This document shows, one piece after another, positions 55,009-63,800 of a stretch of 64,000 nt of DNA. This DNA comes from DAOTXR01 sp034435375 (GTDB lineage: Bacteria; Chloroflexota; Anaerolineae; Aggregatilineales; UBA3940), in assembly GCA_034435375.1 (NCBI GenBank), contig DAOTXR010000069.1, positions 66,984-130,983 on the forward strand. Direction: 5' to 3'. The notes beneath the pieces were generated by a model. That model had not been told where the DNA came from, did no database searches, and worked only from the letters and a program-made list of their open reading frames with translations. A program made the translations under genes and the position numbers. Position 1 is the stretch's first letter. Each line of letters opens with the position of its first letter.

Positions 55009-55540
55009 TCATAGCAAGGGCAAAGTCATATGGCTTGCGTCTACGATGGCGGCAGCGCGGGTAAGACCGAAAGCCAGGCCGAGCTTGATCTCAAGGCACT
55101 CTTCACCCAGCACGCCTATCCGCCCCTGCATCAGGGGGTAGGCGTCAGGCTTGAGCCTGCCCCGCTCATCCAGGAGGACTGATAGCAGCCTGCCGAAGAG
55201 TGGCAGTACGACCTTCACCTCATCCACATCCACGACCAGGTTTCACCCGTCCGCGCGGACATAGTGAGTGCCTTTCAGATGGAAAGCCAGCGCCTCGGCA
55301 TCGCGATAGTAGTCAACTGGCAGGCCCGGTGACGACCTTCGCCCGCGCATACTCCACGTCCGGCAGCAGCAGAGTGAAGGCGGCATCAGCCAAGTGGGTA
55401 ACGATGGGGGTACCCACCCGGTGGCGGTCGCGCGAGCTGCACACCGATTCCGGGAGGCCCACGAAAACTTGTGGGAGAAACTGCAAGTTCGAACCCAAAG
55501 TTGACTTTGTAGGCAGAACGCGGGATATGGCCATTCTGTT
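55009..55540 (-). pseudogene. Broken ParM/StbA-like actin-family gene
   Basis: Minus-strand pieces read FVGLPESV, then VGTPIVTHLADAAFTLLLPDVEYARAKVVTG. One extra base in the CCC run at 55325-55327 then shifts to LPVDYYRDAEALAFHLKGTHYVRADG, and an in-frame TGA is followed by LVVDVDEVKVVLPLFGRLLSVLLDERGR and GRIGVLGEECLEIKLG. TGLPVxYY, the L.G.H segment, the V.VVxQPFG-like strand and GRIGVxD(G)-like end resemble ParM/StbA plasmid-segregation actins. The Asp-Gly nucleotide motif is lost, and both ends are missing. The family assignment is moderate; that the gene is broken is clear. Confidence 0.5.
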
Positions 55541-55643
55541 AGAATAGAAGAGGCGCTGCTATTGGACGTCCCCACTGATTTCCTCTGGCAGTTCAACCCA
55601 ATTGCACAGGGCGCTTCGCGCACAAATGCTGGCGAGGTGAGCG

Positions 55644-58600
55644 ATGGTAAGACTGGAAGGACTGAAACCAGGTTTGCGGGTCAAAGGCATTGTCCCGCAG
55701 CAGCCTGTACTGGTCGTTGATGTGAAATGGCACGGCGAGAACGCCATTGAGCTGTTCTACAAGCGGGTGGATGGGCAGCCGGGGATGCAGCTGCTGTACC
55801 GTGGCGATGAAGCCAGCCTGGAGATTGTCGAGGCGGCGGGCGCCCGGAGCTTCAATGCGGATGGTGCTGTGTTCCGGCTGGTATCGGAGGCGTACCGCAT
55901 CCGTCTCGCTCACCTGTTTGACCCGGTGCTGGCTGTGCATATCTCGTTGATTGAGCCGCTGCCCCACCAGATCACAGGGGTCTACGGCGAGATGCTGACC
56001 CGCCAGCCGCTGCGCTACCTGTTGGCTGACGACCCCGGCGCGGGCAAGACGATCATGGCCGGGTTGCTGATCAAGGAGCTGTTTGTTCGGGGCGACGTGC
56101 GCCGCTGCCTGATCTGCGTGCCGGGCAATCTGGCCGCCCAGTGGCAGGATGAGCTGTGGTTCAAGTTCCAGCTTCGCTTTGACATCCTGACCCGCGAGAC
56201 GGTCGAAGCCTCCGTCACAGGCAATCCGTTCACTGAGCGTGACCTGGTCATCATCCGGCTGGACCAGGTCGCCCGCAGCGATGACCTGCAGGAAAAGCTG
56301 CGCCGCACCGACTGGGACCTGATCGTGGTGGACGAAGCGCACAAGATGTCGGCCTCCTTCTGGGGTGGCGACCTCAAGGCCACCCGCCGCTACCGGCTGG
56401 GAGAGCTGCTGAGCGGGCTTACGCGCCATTTTCTGCTGGTGACGGCCACGCCGCACAATGGCAAAGAGGAAGATTTTCAGCTTTTTCTGAAGCTCCTCGA
56501 CCCCGACCGCTTTGAAGGACGCTTCCGGGAAGGCGTGTACGAAGTGGACGTATCGGACATCATGCGGCGGATGGTCAAGGAAAGCCTGCGGCGCTTTGAC
56601 GGGCGCCCGCTGTTCCCAGAGCGGCGGGCCTACACGGTGGACTACCAGCTGTCTGCCGTTGAGATGCAGCTCTACCATGCTGTGACCGAGTATGTGCGCG
56701 AGGAGTTCGACCGGGCCGACCAGCTTGAAGATGACAGCCGCCGGGGCACGGTTGGCTTTGCGCTGACCGTCCTGCAGCGCCGCCTGGCCTCGTCGCCTGA
56801 GGCAATCTACCAATCGCTGAAGCGGCGGCGCGAGCGCCTGCAGAAGCGCCTGCGCGAGGCGGAAGCCGCCCGACGCCAGACGCTGGCCGGTGAGGGAGAG
56901 ACGCTGTACGACGAAGAGTATCTGGACGACCTGGACGACGCACCCGCCGAAGAGACGGAGATCATCGAGGAGCAGGTGCTGGACAGCGCCACCGCTGCCC
57001 GGACCATCGCCGAGCTGAGGGCCGAGATCGAGACGCTGCGGAGGCTGGAGCGGATGGCCTTCGAGGTGCGCCAGTCCGGCGCCGACCGCAAGTGGGAGCA
57101 GCTGGCGACCATCATCCAGGACGACGAGCATATGGTCGGGCCGGGCGGCGCACGCCGGAAGCTGGTCATCTTCACCGAGCACCGCGACACGCTCAGATAC
57201 CTGTGGGAGCGCATCAGCACGCTGTTTGGGCGCGAGGACACCACGGTCTCTATCGATGGGAGTCTGACCCGCGAGCAGCGCCGCGCCGCCGAAGACCGCT
57301 TCCGCAACGACCCGGACGTGCACTTCCTGGTCGCTACCGACGCCGCCGGGGAGGGCATCAACCTACAGCGGGCGCACCTGATGATCAACTACGACCTGCC
57401 CTGGAACCCCAACCGGCTGGAGCAGCGCTTCGGGCGTATCCACCGCATCGGTCAGACCGAGGTGTGCCACCTGTGGAACCTGGTGGCCGGCGAGACGCGC
57501 GAGGGATACGTCTATGAGCGGCTGCTCAAGAAGCTGGAGACGGAGGGCCAGGCGCTCAACGGGCAGGTGTTTGACGTGCTGGGCAAGCTGTTCGAGGAGA
57601 CGCCGCTGCGCGAGCTGCTCATCGAGGCTATCCGCTACGGCAACCGGCCTGACGTGCGCGCTCGGTTGGGGCAGGCTGTGGACAACGCCGTAGACCGCGA
57701 GCGAGTTCGCGAGCTGCTGGAAACCAGGTCGCTGGTAACGCAGGTGATGGATATCAGCCAGATCGAGGCCATCCGCGCTGACATGGAGCGCTATGCTGCC
57801 AGACGGCTGCAACCGCACTACATCAAGACCTTTTTCGTGCAGGCGTTCGAGACGCTCGGCGGGCGGCTCAACGAGCGTGAGCCAGGCCGCTACCAGATCA
57901 CCCATGTCCCGGCGGCCATCCGTGACCGGGCCAGGGAGATGGGCACGGTGCTGCCCGTCCTGCGCGAGTATGAGCGTGTGTGCTTCGAGAAAGCCCTCAT
58001 CAGCGTGCCGGGCCAGCCGCTGGCCGACTTTCTGTGCCCTGGCCACCCGCTGCTGGATACCGTGATTGACCTGGTGCTGGACAGACACGGCGAGGCGCTG
58101 CGCTCCGGCGCGGTGCTGGTGGACCCCACCGACCCCGGCACACAGCTACGGGCGCTGTTCTTCCTGGAACAGACCATCTGCGATGCAGCAGGGCAGACCA
58201 TCTCGCGCGAGGCACACTTCGTCGAGGTGGACGAGGCGGGGAACATCCGCGCGGGCGGCAGCGCGCCCTACCTGGACTACCGCCCGGCGACGCCGGAGGA
58301 AATGGCGCGGCTGGCCCCGCACCTTGAGGCTGGGTGGCTTTCCAGCGGTGCGCTTGAGGCGCAGGTGACCGGCTTTGCCATTGAGCAACTTGTGCCGCAG
58401 CACCTAGAGCGGGTGCGGTCGCGGCGCGAGACGCTGATTGACAAAACGCTGGCCGCTGTGCAGGAGCGGCTGACCCGCGAGATCAATACCTGGGACCGGC
58501 GGGCGCGCGAGCTGCGCGAGCAGGAGCGCAGCGGGAGGCCCAACGTGCGGCTCAACTCTCAGTTGTGCCAGCAGCGCGCCGACGAGCTGCATGCCCGGCT

Positions 58601-59105
58601 GGAGCGCCGCAAGGCGGAGCTTCAGCGGGAGCGGCAGATCTCTGCCACCCCGCCGGTGATCGTCGGCGGGGCGCTGGTTGCGCCCCTTGGGATGCTGCTT
58701 GAGGAGAAGACGCCTGCCGATCTCGCCGACCGGCAGGTGGTCGAGGCCATCGCCATGCAGGCAGTGATGGAGACCGAGATCGCGCTGGGCAACGACCCGC
58801 GCGACGTGAGCGGCGACAACCGGGGCTACGACATCGAGAGCCTGGACCCGCGCACGGGGCGGCTGCGCTTCATCGAGGTGAAGGGGAGACGCGCCGGGGC
58901 TGACACGCTGACCATCACTCGCAACGAACTGCTGACCGCCATCAACAGCCCGGAGCAGTGGACGCTGGCAATTGTGCTGGTCGAGGGTGGACGGGCGCAG
59001 CCGCCGCGCTATGTCCGGCAGCCGTTGGGCCGGGAGCCGGATTTCGGTGTGACGAGTGTGAATTATAATATAGACAAGTTACTGGAGTTAAGTGAGGAAC
59101 TGTGA
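55644..59105 (+). CDS. SNF2-type helicase with C-terminal DUF3883-like domain
   Basis: Large (1153 residues) superfamily 2 ATPase of the kind found beside DUF1156 methylases in defence islands. Walker A DDPGAGKTIMAG is at 129-140 and DEAH at 230-233 (IVVDEAHKM). Further motifs are LVTATPHNGKEEDF, KLVIFTEHRDTLRYLWE, VATDAAGEGINLQ and QRFGRIHRIGQ. A charged coiled coil (about 380-480) splits the two RecA lobes. Near the C-terminus GYDIESLDPRTGRLRFIEVKGR matches DUF3883/NOV_C, a nuclease-like fold with ExK. GAGGTGAG precedes the ATG. Class 1 DISARM DrmD is the closest named role I can suggest; DrmA, B and C are not in the window. Confidence 0.9.
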   Translation: MVRLEGLKPGLRVKGIVPQQPVLVVDVKWHGENAIELFYKRVDGQPGMQLLYRGDEASLEIVEAAGARSFNADGAVFRLVSEAYRIRLAHLFDPVLAVHISLIEPLPHQITGVYGEMLTRQPLRYLLADDPGAGKTIMAGLLIKELFVRGDVRRCLICVPGNLAAQWQDELWFKFQLRFDILTRETVEASVTGNPFTERDLVIIRLDQVARSDDLQEKLRRTDWDLIVVDEAHKMSASFWGGDLKATRRYRLGELLSGLTRHFLLVTATPHNGKEEDFQLFLKLLDPDRFEGRFREGVYEVDVSDIMRRMVKESLRRFDGRPLFPERRAYTVDYQLSAVEMQLYHAVTEYVREEFDRADQLEDDSRRGTVGFALTVLQRRLASSPEAIYQSLKRRRERLQKRLREAEAARRQTLAGEGETLYDEEYLDDLDDAPAEETEIIEEQVLDSATAARTIAELRAEIETLRRLERMAFEVRQSGADRKWEQLATIIQDDEHMVGPGGARRKLVIFTEHRDTLRYLWERISTLFGREDTTVSIDGSLTREQRRAAEDRFRNDPDVHFLVATDAAGEGINLQRAHLMINYDLPWNPNRLEQRFGRIHRIGQTEVCHLWNLVAGETREGYVYERLLKKLETEGQALNGQVFDVLGKLFEETPLRELLIEAIRYGNRPDVRARLGQAVDNAVDRERVRELLETRSLVTQVMDISQIEAIRADMERYAARRLQPHYIKTFFVQAFETLGGRLNEREPGRYQITHVPAAIRDRAREMGTVLPVLREYERVCFEKALISVPGQPLADFLCPGHPLLDTVIDLVLDRHGEALRSGAVLVDPTDPGTQLRALFFLEQTICDAAGQTISREAHFVEVDEAGNIRAGGSAPYLDYRPATPEEMARLAPHLEAGWLSSGALEAQVTGFAIEQLVPQHLERVRSRRETLIDKTLAAVQERLTREINTWDRRARELREQERSGRPNVRLNSQLCQQRADELHARLERRKAELQRERQISATPPVIVGGALVAPLGMLLEEKTPADLADRQVVEAIAMQAVMETEIALGNDPRDVSGDNRGYDIESLDPRTGRLRFIEVKGRRAGADTLTITRNELLTAINSPEQWTLAIVLVEGGRAQPPRYVRQPLGREPDFGVTSVNYNIDKLLELSEEL

Positions 59106-59107
59106 CG

Positions 59108-59518
59108 ATGAGCACGATGACGATTGAACAGATTCTGCACGCTGTTGAGCAGCTTACACCTGAGGAGCAGGACCTGTTGATTACCATCCTGCGCCGCAAA
59201 CGGGCTGAGCAGCAGATTGTGCAGCAGCCACAGACAGCACCCCAGCCTGAACCGGGTGAGCCAATCGAAGATGAGTGGGCATTCAGGCGCGGGGCTGAAT
59301 TCGTGGATTACTACCGCAGCCCGACACGCGCGGAATTGATTGAGGAGTTGGAAAGTCAGCGCGCGGTTGGGGCGTTTGGCCGGGTTGAGAGCCTGTACGG
59401 GAAGTTCGCCAACCCTGATGCGCCGGACCTGAGCGCTGAAGGTCTGCACGCTCAACTTCATGATATTGCCACCGAATGGGAGCAGGAGCTAGATGAGTTT
59501 AACCCCGATAACGCCTGA
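59108..59518 (+). CDS. Putative antitoxin upstream of a PIN toxin
   Basis: About 136 residues, not a recognised family. The N-terminus TIEQILHAVEQLTPEEQDLLITILRRKR is a helical segment like those of the two other antitoxin-position genes in this window (51735 and 60092). A Gln/Pro-rich linker and a soluble C-terminal half (AEFVDYYRSPTRAELIEELES; WEQELDEFNPD) follow. It overlaps the PIN gene by 26 bases, the usual order of VapB before VapC. Start ATG 59108 lies 2 bases after the helicase stop; GTG 59102 is possible. Confidence 0.65.
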   Translation: MSTMTIEQILHAVEQLTPEEQDLLITILRRKRAEQQIVQQPQTAPQPEPGEPIEDEWAFRRGAEFVDYYRSPTRAELIEELESQRAVGAFGRVESLYGKFANPDAPDLSAEGLHAQLHDIATEWEQELDEFNPDNA

Positions 59519-59909
59519 GCCGCTCTACGTCGTGGATACCCACGCGCTGATCTGGTACTTGCTAGGAGATAAGAAGCTCAGCCCGGCAGCGCTGTCCACC
59601 TTCCGCGCTGCAGAACGTGGCGAGACCCGGCTGCTCATCCCTGTGATCGTGCTGGCGGAGTTGTATTACGCCAACGCCAGAAACCGGTGGTTCCCCGATT
59701 ACCAGACTGTCTACCGAGCCATCGTCAGCAGGCCCTATTTCCGGCTCCTGCCGCTTGACCCCCTGCATATCCTGGACTTTGACCGTGACACAGTGGTGCC
59801 AGAGATGCACGACAGGATCATCGCCGGGGCAGCGCGGCGGCTGGGGGCACCTGTGATTACGTCGGACTCCATGATCATCGCTTCTGGTATCGTACAGACT
59901 GTGTGGTGA
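59493..59909 (+). CDS. VapC-type PIN-domain toxin
   Basis: Predicted Mg-dependent RNase, 138 residues. Conserved acidic positions are visible: Asp in YVVDTHALIWYLL, Glu in VIVLAELYYANARNR, Asp in VVPEMHDRIIAGAARRLGAPVITSD. AGGAG lies 5 bases before the ATG, inside the 3' end of the antitoxin gene. The reading frame is intact, unlike the vapC at 51267. It sits between the helicase and methylase genes of the defence-like operon. Confidence 0.88.
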   Translation: MSLTPITPEPLYVVDTHALIWYLLGDKKLSPAALSTFRAAERGETRLLIPVIVLAELYYANARNRWFPDYQTVYRAIVSRPYFRLLPLDPLHILDFDRDTVVPEMHDRIIAGAARRLGAPVITSDSMIIASGIVQTVW

Positions 59910-59913
59910 CAAC

Positions 59914-60095
59914 ATGACCACCCACAAAAAACTCATCGAAGTGGCTCTGCCGCTGGAAGCCATCAACGAGGCCAGCGCCTTTCACTGAGGTGAAGGTATA
60001 TCCACCAGCCCGCGTTTGCCGACCCCGGTTTCGGTGCGACGAGTGTGAACTATAATATGCGTGGGCTGCTGGAGCTGAGTAAGGAACCATCATGA
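59914..60095 (+). pseudogene. Fused remnants of a methylase start and a helicase end
   Basis: 59914-59979 encodes MTTHKKLIEVALPLEAINEASA, a near copy of the first 22 residues of the methylase that starts at 60815. Next, 59981-59995 reads FTEVK, like the FIEVK of the helicase DUF3883 domain. From 59997 the frame reads YIHQPAFADPGFGATSVNYN and ends SKEPS-stop at 60095. It is alignable without gaps to the helicase C-terminus (12 of 20 positions identical). The piece is the scar of a second helicase-TA-methylase unit, mostly deleted. Confidence 0.85.
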
Positions 60096-60487
60096 GCATC
60101 ACATTTGAAGACGTGTACCGCATGGCGCTGAAGCTGCCGCCCGACGAGCAGCGCCAGCTGATCCAGTACCTGACCAACCCGCCGCCGCCGCTGAGCGCAG
60201 ACGAGATCATCAGCAGGCTGGAAAGCCATGCAGATGAGCTGCGCGAGATGGGCGTGGAGAAGATCGGGCTGTTTGGCTCATATGCGCGCGGGGAGGCTGA
60301 CCCGGCCAGCGACATTGACATCCTAGTGAAGCTGCGGGTGAAGTCGTTTTTCAAGGGCTATATGCGCATCAAACTGCGCCTCGAAGACCTGCTGGGCCAT
60401 CCTGTTGATCTGGTAATGGAAGACTCCCTGCGCGAAGAGCTGCGCCCCCACATCCTCGGCGAGGTCATCTATGCCCAGGGAGTTTAG
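60092..60487 (+). CDS. MNT-type nucleotidyltransferase antitoxin (MntA-like) with extra N-terminal helices
   Basis: 131 residues. The nucleotidyltransferase core has GLFGSYARGEADPASDIDILVKL, the GS-x10-DxD active site, at about residues 69-91. In HEPN-MNT modules this enzyme AMPylates and silences the HEPN toxin. An N-terminal extension of about 38 residues (EDVYRMALKLPPDEQRQLIQYL) is not part of the minimal domain and resembles the N-termini of the VapB-like proteins in this window. It overlaps the toxin gene by 17 bases. Confidence 0.9.
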   Translation: MSITFEDVYRMALKLPPDEQRQLIQYLTNPPPPLSADEIISRLESHADELREMGVEKIGLFGSYARGEADPASDIDILVKLRVKSFFKGYMRIKLRLEDLLGHPVDLVMEDSLREELRPHILGEVIYAQGV

Positions 60488-60818
60488 GCTGTATCTGAGG
60501 GACATCATCGCGGCGGCGGCGTTCATCGAGAAGCAGACGGAGGGGCTGACCTACGACGAGCTTGTCGCCGACGAGGTGCGCCTGAATGCTGTGCTCCATG
60601 ACCTGACCGTCATTGGCGAGGCTGTGAAGCACATCCCCGGCGAGGTGCGCCAGCGCGCGCCCGACATCCCCTGGGCGGAGATCGCCGGGACGCGCGATGT
60701 GATTGTGCACGGCTATTTTGAGCTTGATCTGCCTGTTCTGTGGCACATTGTGCGGGAGGAAGTCTCCACGCTGCGCCAGCAGATCGAAGCACTGTTGAAG
60801 GAGCTGGACGAATCATGA
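60471..60818 (+). CDS. HepT-like HEPN toxin (DUF86)
   Basis: 115 residues, all-helical HEPN RNase. The RNase motif R-x4-6-H is RDVIVHGY near residue 85, with a conserved region IIAAAAFIEKQTEGLTYDELVAD and LTVIGEAVKHIPGEVR. It forms a toxin-antitoxin pair with the MNT gene upstream. Its stop overlaps the methylase start (ATGA at 60815-60818), so the pair is cotranscribed and translationally coupled with the methylase. Confidence 0.9.
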   Translation: MPREFRLYLRDIIAAAAFIEKQTEGLTYDELVADEVRLNAVLHDLTVIGEAVKHIPGEVRQRAPDIPWAEIAGTRDVIVHGYFELDLPVLWHIVREEVSTLRQQIEALLKELDES

Positions 60819-63800
60819 CGCCATACCGCAAAAAGCTCATCGAAGTGGCGCTGCCGCTGGAAGCCATCAACGAGGCCAGCGCGCGCGAGAAATCCATCCG
60901 GCACGGGCACCCCAGCACGCTGCACCTGTGGTGGGCGCGCCGGCCGCTGGCCGCCTGCCGCGCCGTGATCTTCGCCTCGCTGGTGGACGACCCTGACGAC
61001 CCAGACGCGCCGCCGGAGTTCATCGAGGCGTGCCGCAGGCTGCCGCGCGGCAAGAACGCGACCGCTAACGACACCCCGCGCCAGCGGCTGTTTGACTTCA
61101 TCGAGCTGCTGGTGCAGTGGGAGAGCACGACCGACGAGGATGTACTGGAGACCGCCCGCCATCTCATCCGGCTGTGCACAAACGGCAACCCGCCGCCGCT
61201 GCTCGATCCCTTCGCCGGGGGCGGCTCGATCCCGCTGGAGGCGCAGCGGCTGGGGCTGGAAGCCCACGCCAGCGACCTGAACCCGGTGGCGGTGATGATC
61301 TGCAAGGCGCTGATCGAAATCCCGCCCAAGTTTGCCAACCAGCCGCCGGTGAACCCGCGCGACCGCGCTCAACTCACTGCCATAGATACCCCTCCCTCCG
61401 CGCAGCGTGGGGGAGGGGCAGCGACCGAAGGTCGCCGGGGTGGGGGGTGGCGGGGCGCGGCAGGGCTGGCCGCCGACGTGCGCTATTATGGCGAGTGGAT
61501 GCGCGACCGGGCATGGGAGCGGATAGGGCATCTGTACCCGGCGTATACCCCCCATCCCCCAGCCCCTTCCCCCACAAGGGGGGAAGGGGTGCAAGGCGTC
61601 TTGCCTGCCGCTTCCAATACCTCGGCGGGGCCAACCCCTTCCCCCACAGGGAGAGAAGGGGAGCAGGAGGTGGAACACTGGGAGATACCGCCTGAGCTTG
61701 AGCGCAAAATGAGGGACGTTGCGCGCGAACTGCGCAAGAACCCCACGCCAAGCGAGGAGATTTTGTGGGAGGCCATTCGCAAGCGGCAGCTTGATGGGCG
61801 CAAGTTCCGCCGGCAGATGCCCATCGGCCCCTTTGTGGTTGACTTCTACTGCTCAACGGAACGGCTGGCGGTCGAGATAGATGGGCCAATCCATGAGTCA
61901 CAGCGCAAAGCAGACAGGCTGCGGCAGGAGCTGATCGAGTCGCTGGGCATTCGCTTTGTGCGAGTCCCAGCGGAGCAGGTTGAATCTGACCTGCTCGGTG
62001 TGTTACGCACCATTCGGGCAGCCTTTCTCCCTTCCCCCCTTGTGGGGGAAGGGAAGCAGCCGGAGGCTGCCGGGATGGGGGGCGAAACGGTGATAGCCTG
62101 GCTGTGGGCGCGGACAGTGAAGTGCCCCAACCCCGCCTGCGGCGCGATGATGCCGCTGGTGCGCTCCTTTGACCTGAGCAAGAAGAAGGGGCGCAGGGCG
62201 TGGGTGGAGCCGCAGGTGACCCCCACCCCCGGCCCCTCCCCCACAGGGAGGGAGGGGAGCAGGCGGGTGCAGTTTGTGGTGCGCACAGGCGACGGCATAG
62301 GGCCGGAAGGCACAGTGAACCGACAGGGGGCGCGCTGTATTGCCTGCGGCACGCCGGTGCCATTTGACTATATCCGCGCCGAGGGCAAGGCCGGGCGCAT
62401 GAGCGCGCAGTTGATGGCCATTGTGACTGAGGGCAGGGGCGGGCGGAACTATTACTCGCCGGATGAGTACCATGTGCAGGTGGCGACACAGGCGCAACCC
62501 ACATGGCGACCGGATCATCCTTTGCCGCACAATCCGCGCGACTTCAAAACACCAAACTATGGCATGACCACCTTCGCCGACCTCTTCACCCCGCGCCAGC
62601 TCGTCGCGCTGACCACCTTCAGCGACCTGGTGGCCGAGGCCCGCGAGCAGGCTTACGCCGACGCGCTGGCCGCCGGCCTGCCCGACGACGGCATCCCCCT
62701 GCGCGAGGGCGGCACGGGTGCGCGGGCCTATGCCGAGGCGGTGAGTGTGTATTTGGCTTTTGGGGTGGATCGCGTCGCTGATCGCTCCTCCACTATATGT
62801 AGCTGGGATGTTAGTCGGGACAGCACGCGTAACACTTTTGCACGGCAAGCGATTCCTATGACATGGGATTATGCAGAGGCGAATCCTTTTAGTGGTTCAA
62901 CTGGTAACTTTGTTGATTCTCTAGCGTGGGTGTGTGATGTACTCTCTAGTGTGAGTGCCTCAATAAATGGATACGCTTTGCAAAATGATGCTACACAGCT
63001 ACCAAGAACCAAAGCTATTCCAATCTCAACCGATCCCCCTTACTATGACAACATCGGGTATGCTGACCTTGCCGATTTCTTCTATATCTGGCTGCGGCGG
63101 TCACTGCGTGATGTTTACCCGGAAATCTTCAGCACGCTGCTGGTGCCTAAAGCTCCAGAGTTGGTTGCCACACCCTACCGTTTTGGCGGGGACCAAAAGG
63201 CCGCACAAGACCACTTTGAAACCGGGTTGTTGCAGGCATTTACCAATCTGCGGCGTATCTGCCATGAGGACTATCCGCTGACTGTGTATTACGCTTTCAA
63301 GCAATCCGAAGGTGAAGGAGATGACGAGCAAACAACAGTAGCCAGCACAGGCTGGGAAACCATGCTGAGCGGATTGGTTACAGCCAATTTCGCAGTCAGC
63401 GGCACATGGCCGATGCGCACCGAACTCAGCAACCGTATGGTTGGGATGGGCACCAACGCCCTCGCCTCCTCCATCGTCCTGGTCTGCCGCCCGCGCCCGG
63501 AAAACGCCCCCATGACCACCCGTACGGAGTTCCTCCGCCTGCTGCGGGCGGAACTCCCCGCCGCCCTGCGCGAGATGACCACCGCCAATATCGCGCCGGT
63601 AGACCTGGCGCAGGCCAGCATCGGGCCGGGCATGGCGGTCTATTCTCGCTATTCGCAGGTGCTGGAGCCGGACGGTCGGCGGCTGACGGTGCGCACCGCG
63701 CTGCAGATCATCAACCAGGTGCTGGACGAGTACCTCGCCGCGCAGGAGGGCGACCTCGACGCCGAGTCGCGCTTTGCGGTGGCCTGGTTCGAGCAGTACG

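Noticed and set aside
55480..55500. GTTCGAACCC as a tRNA T-arm
   Set aside because: No acceptor, D-arm or anticodon arm can be folded around it.
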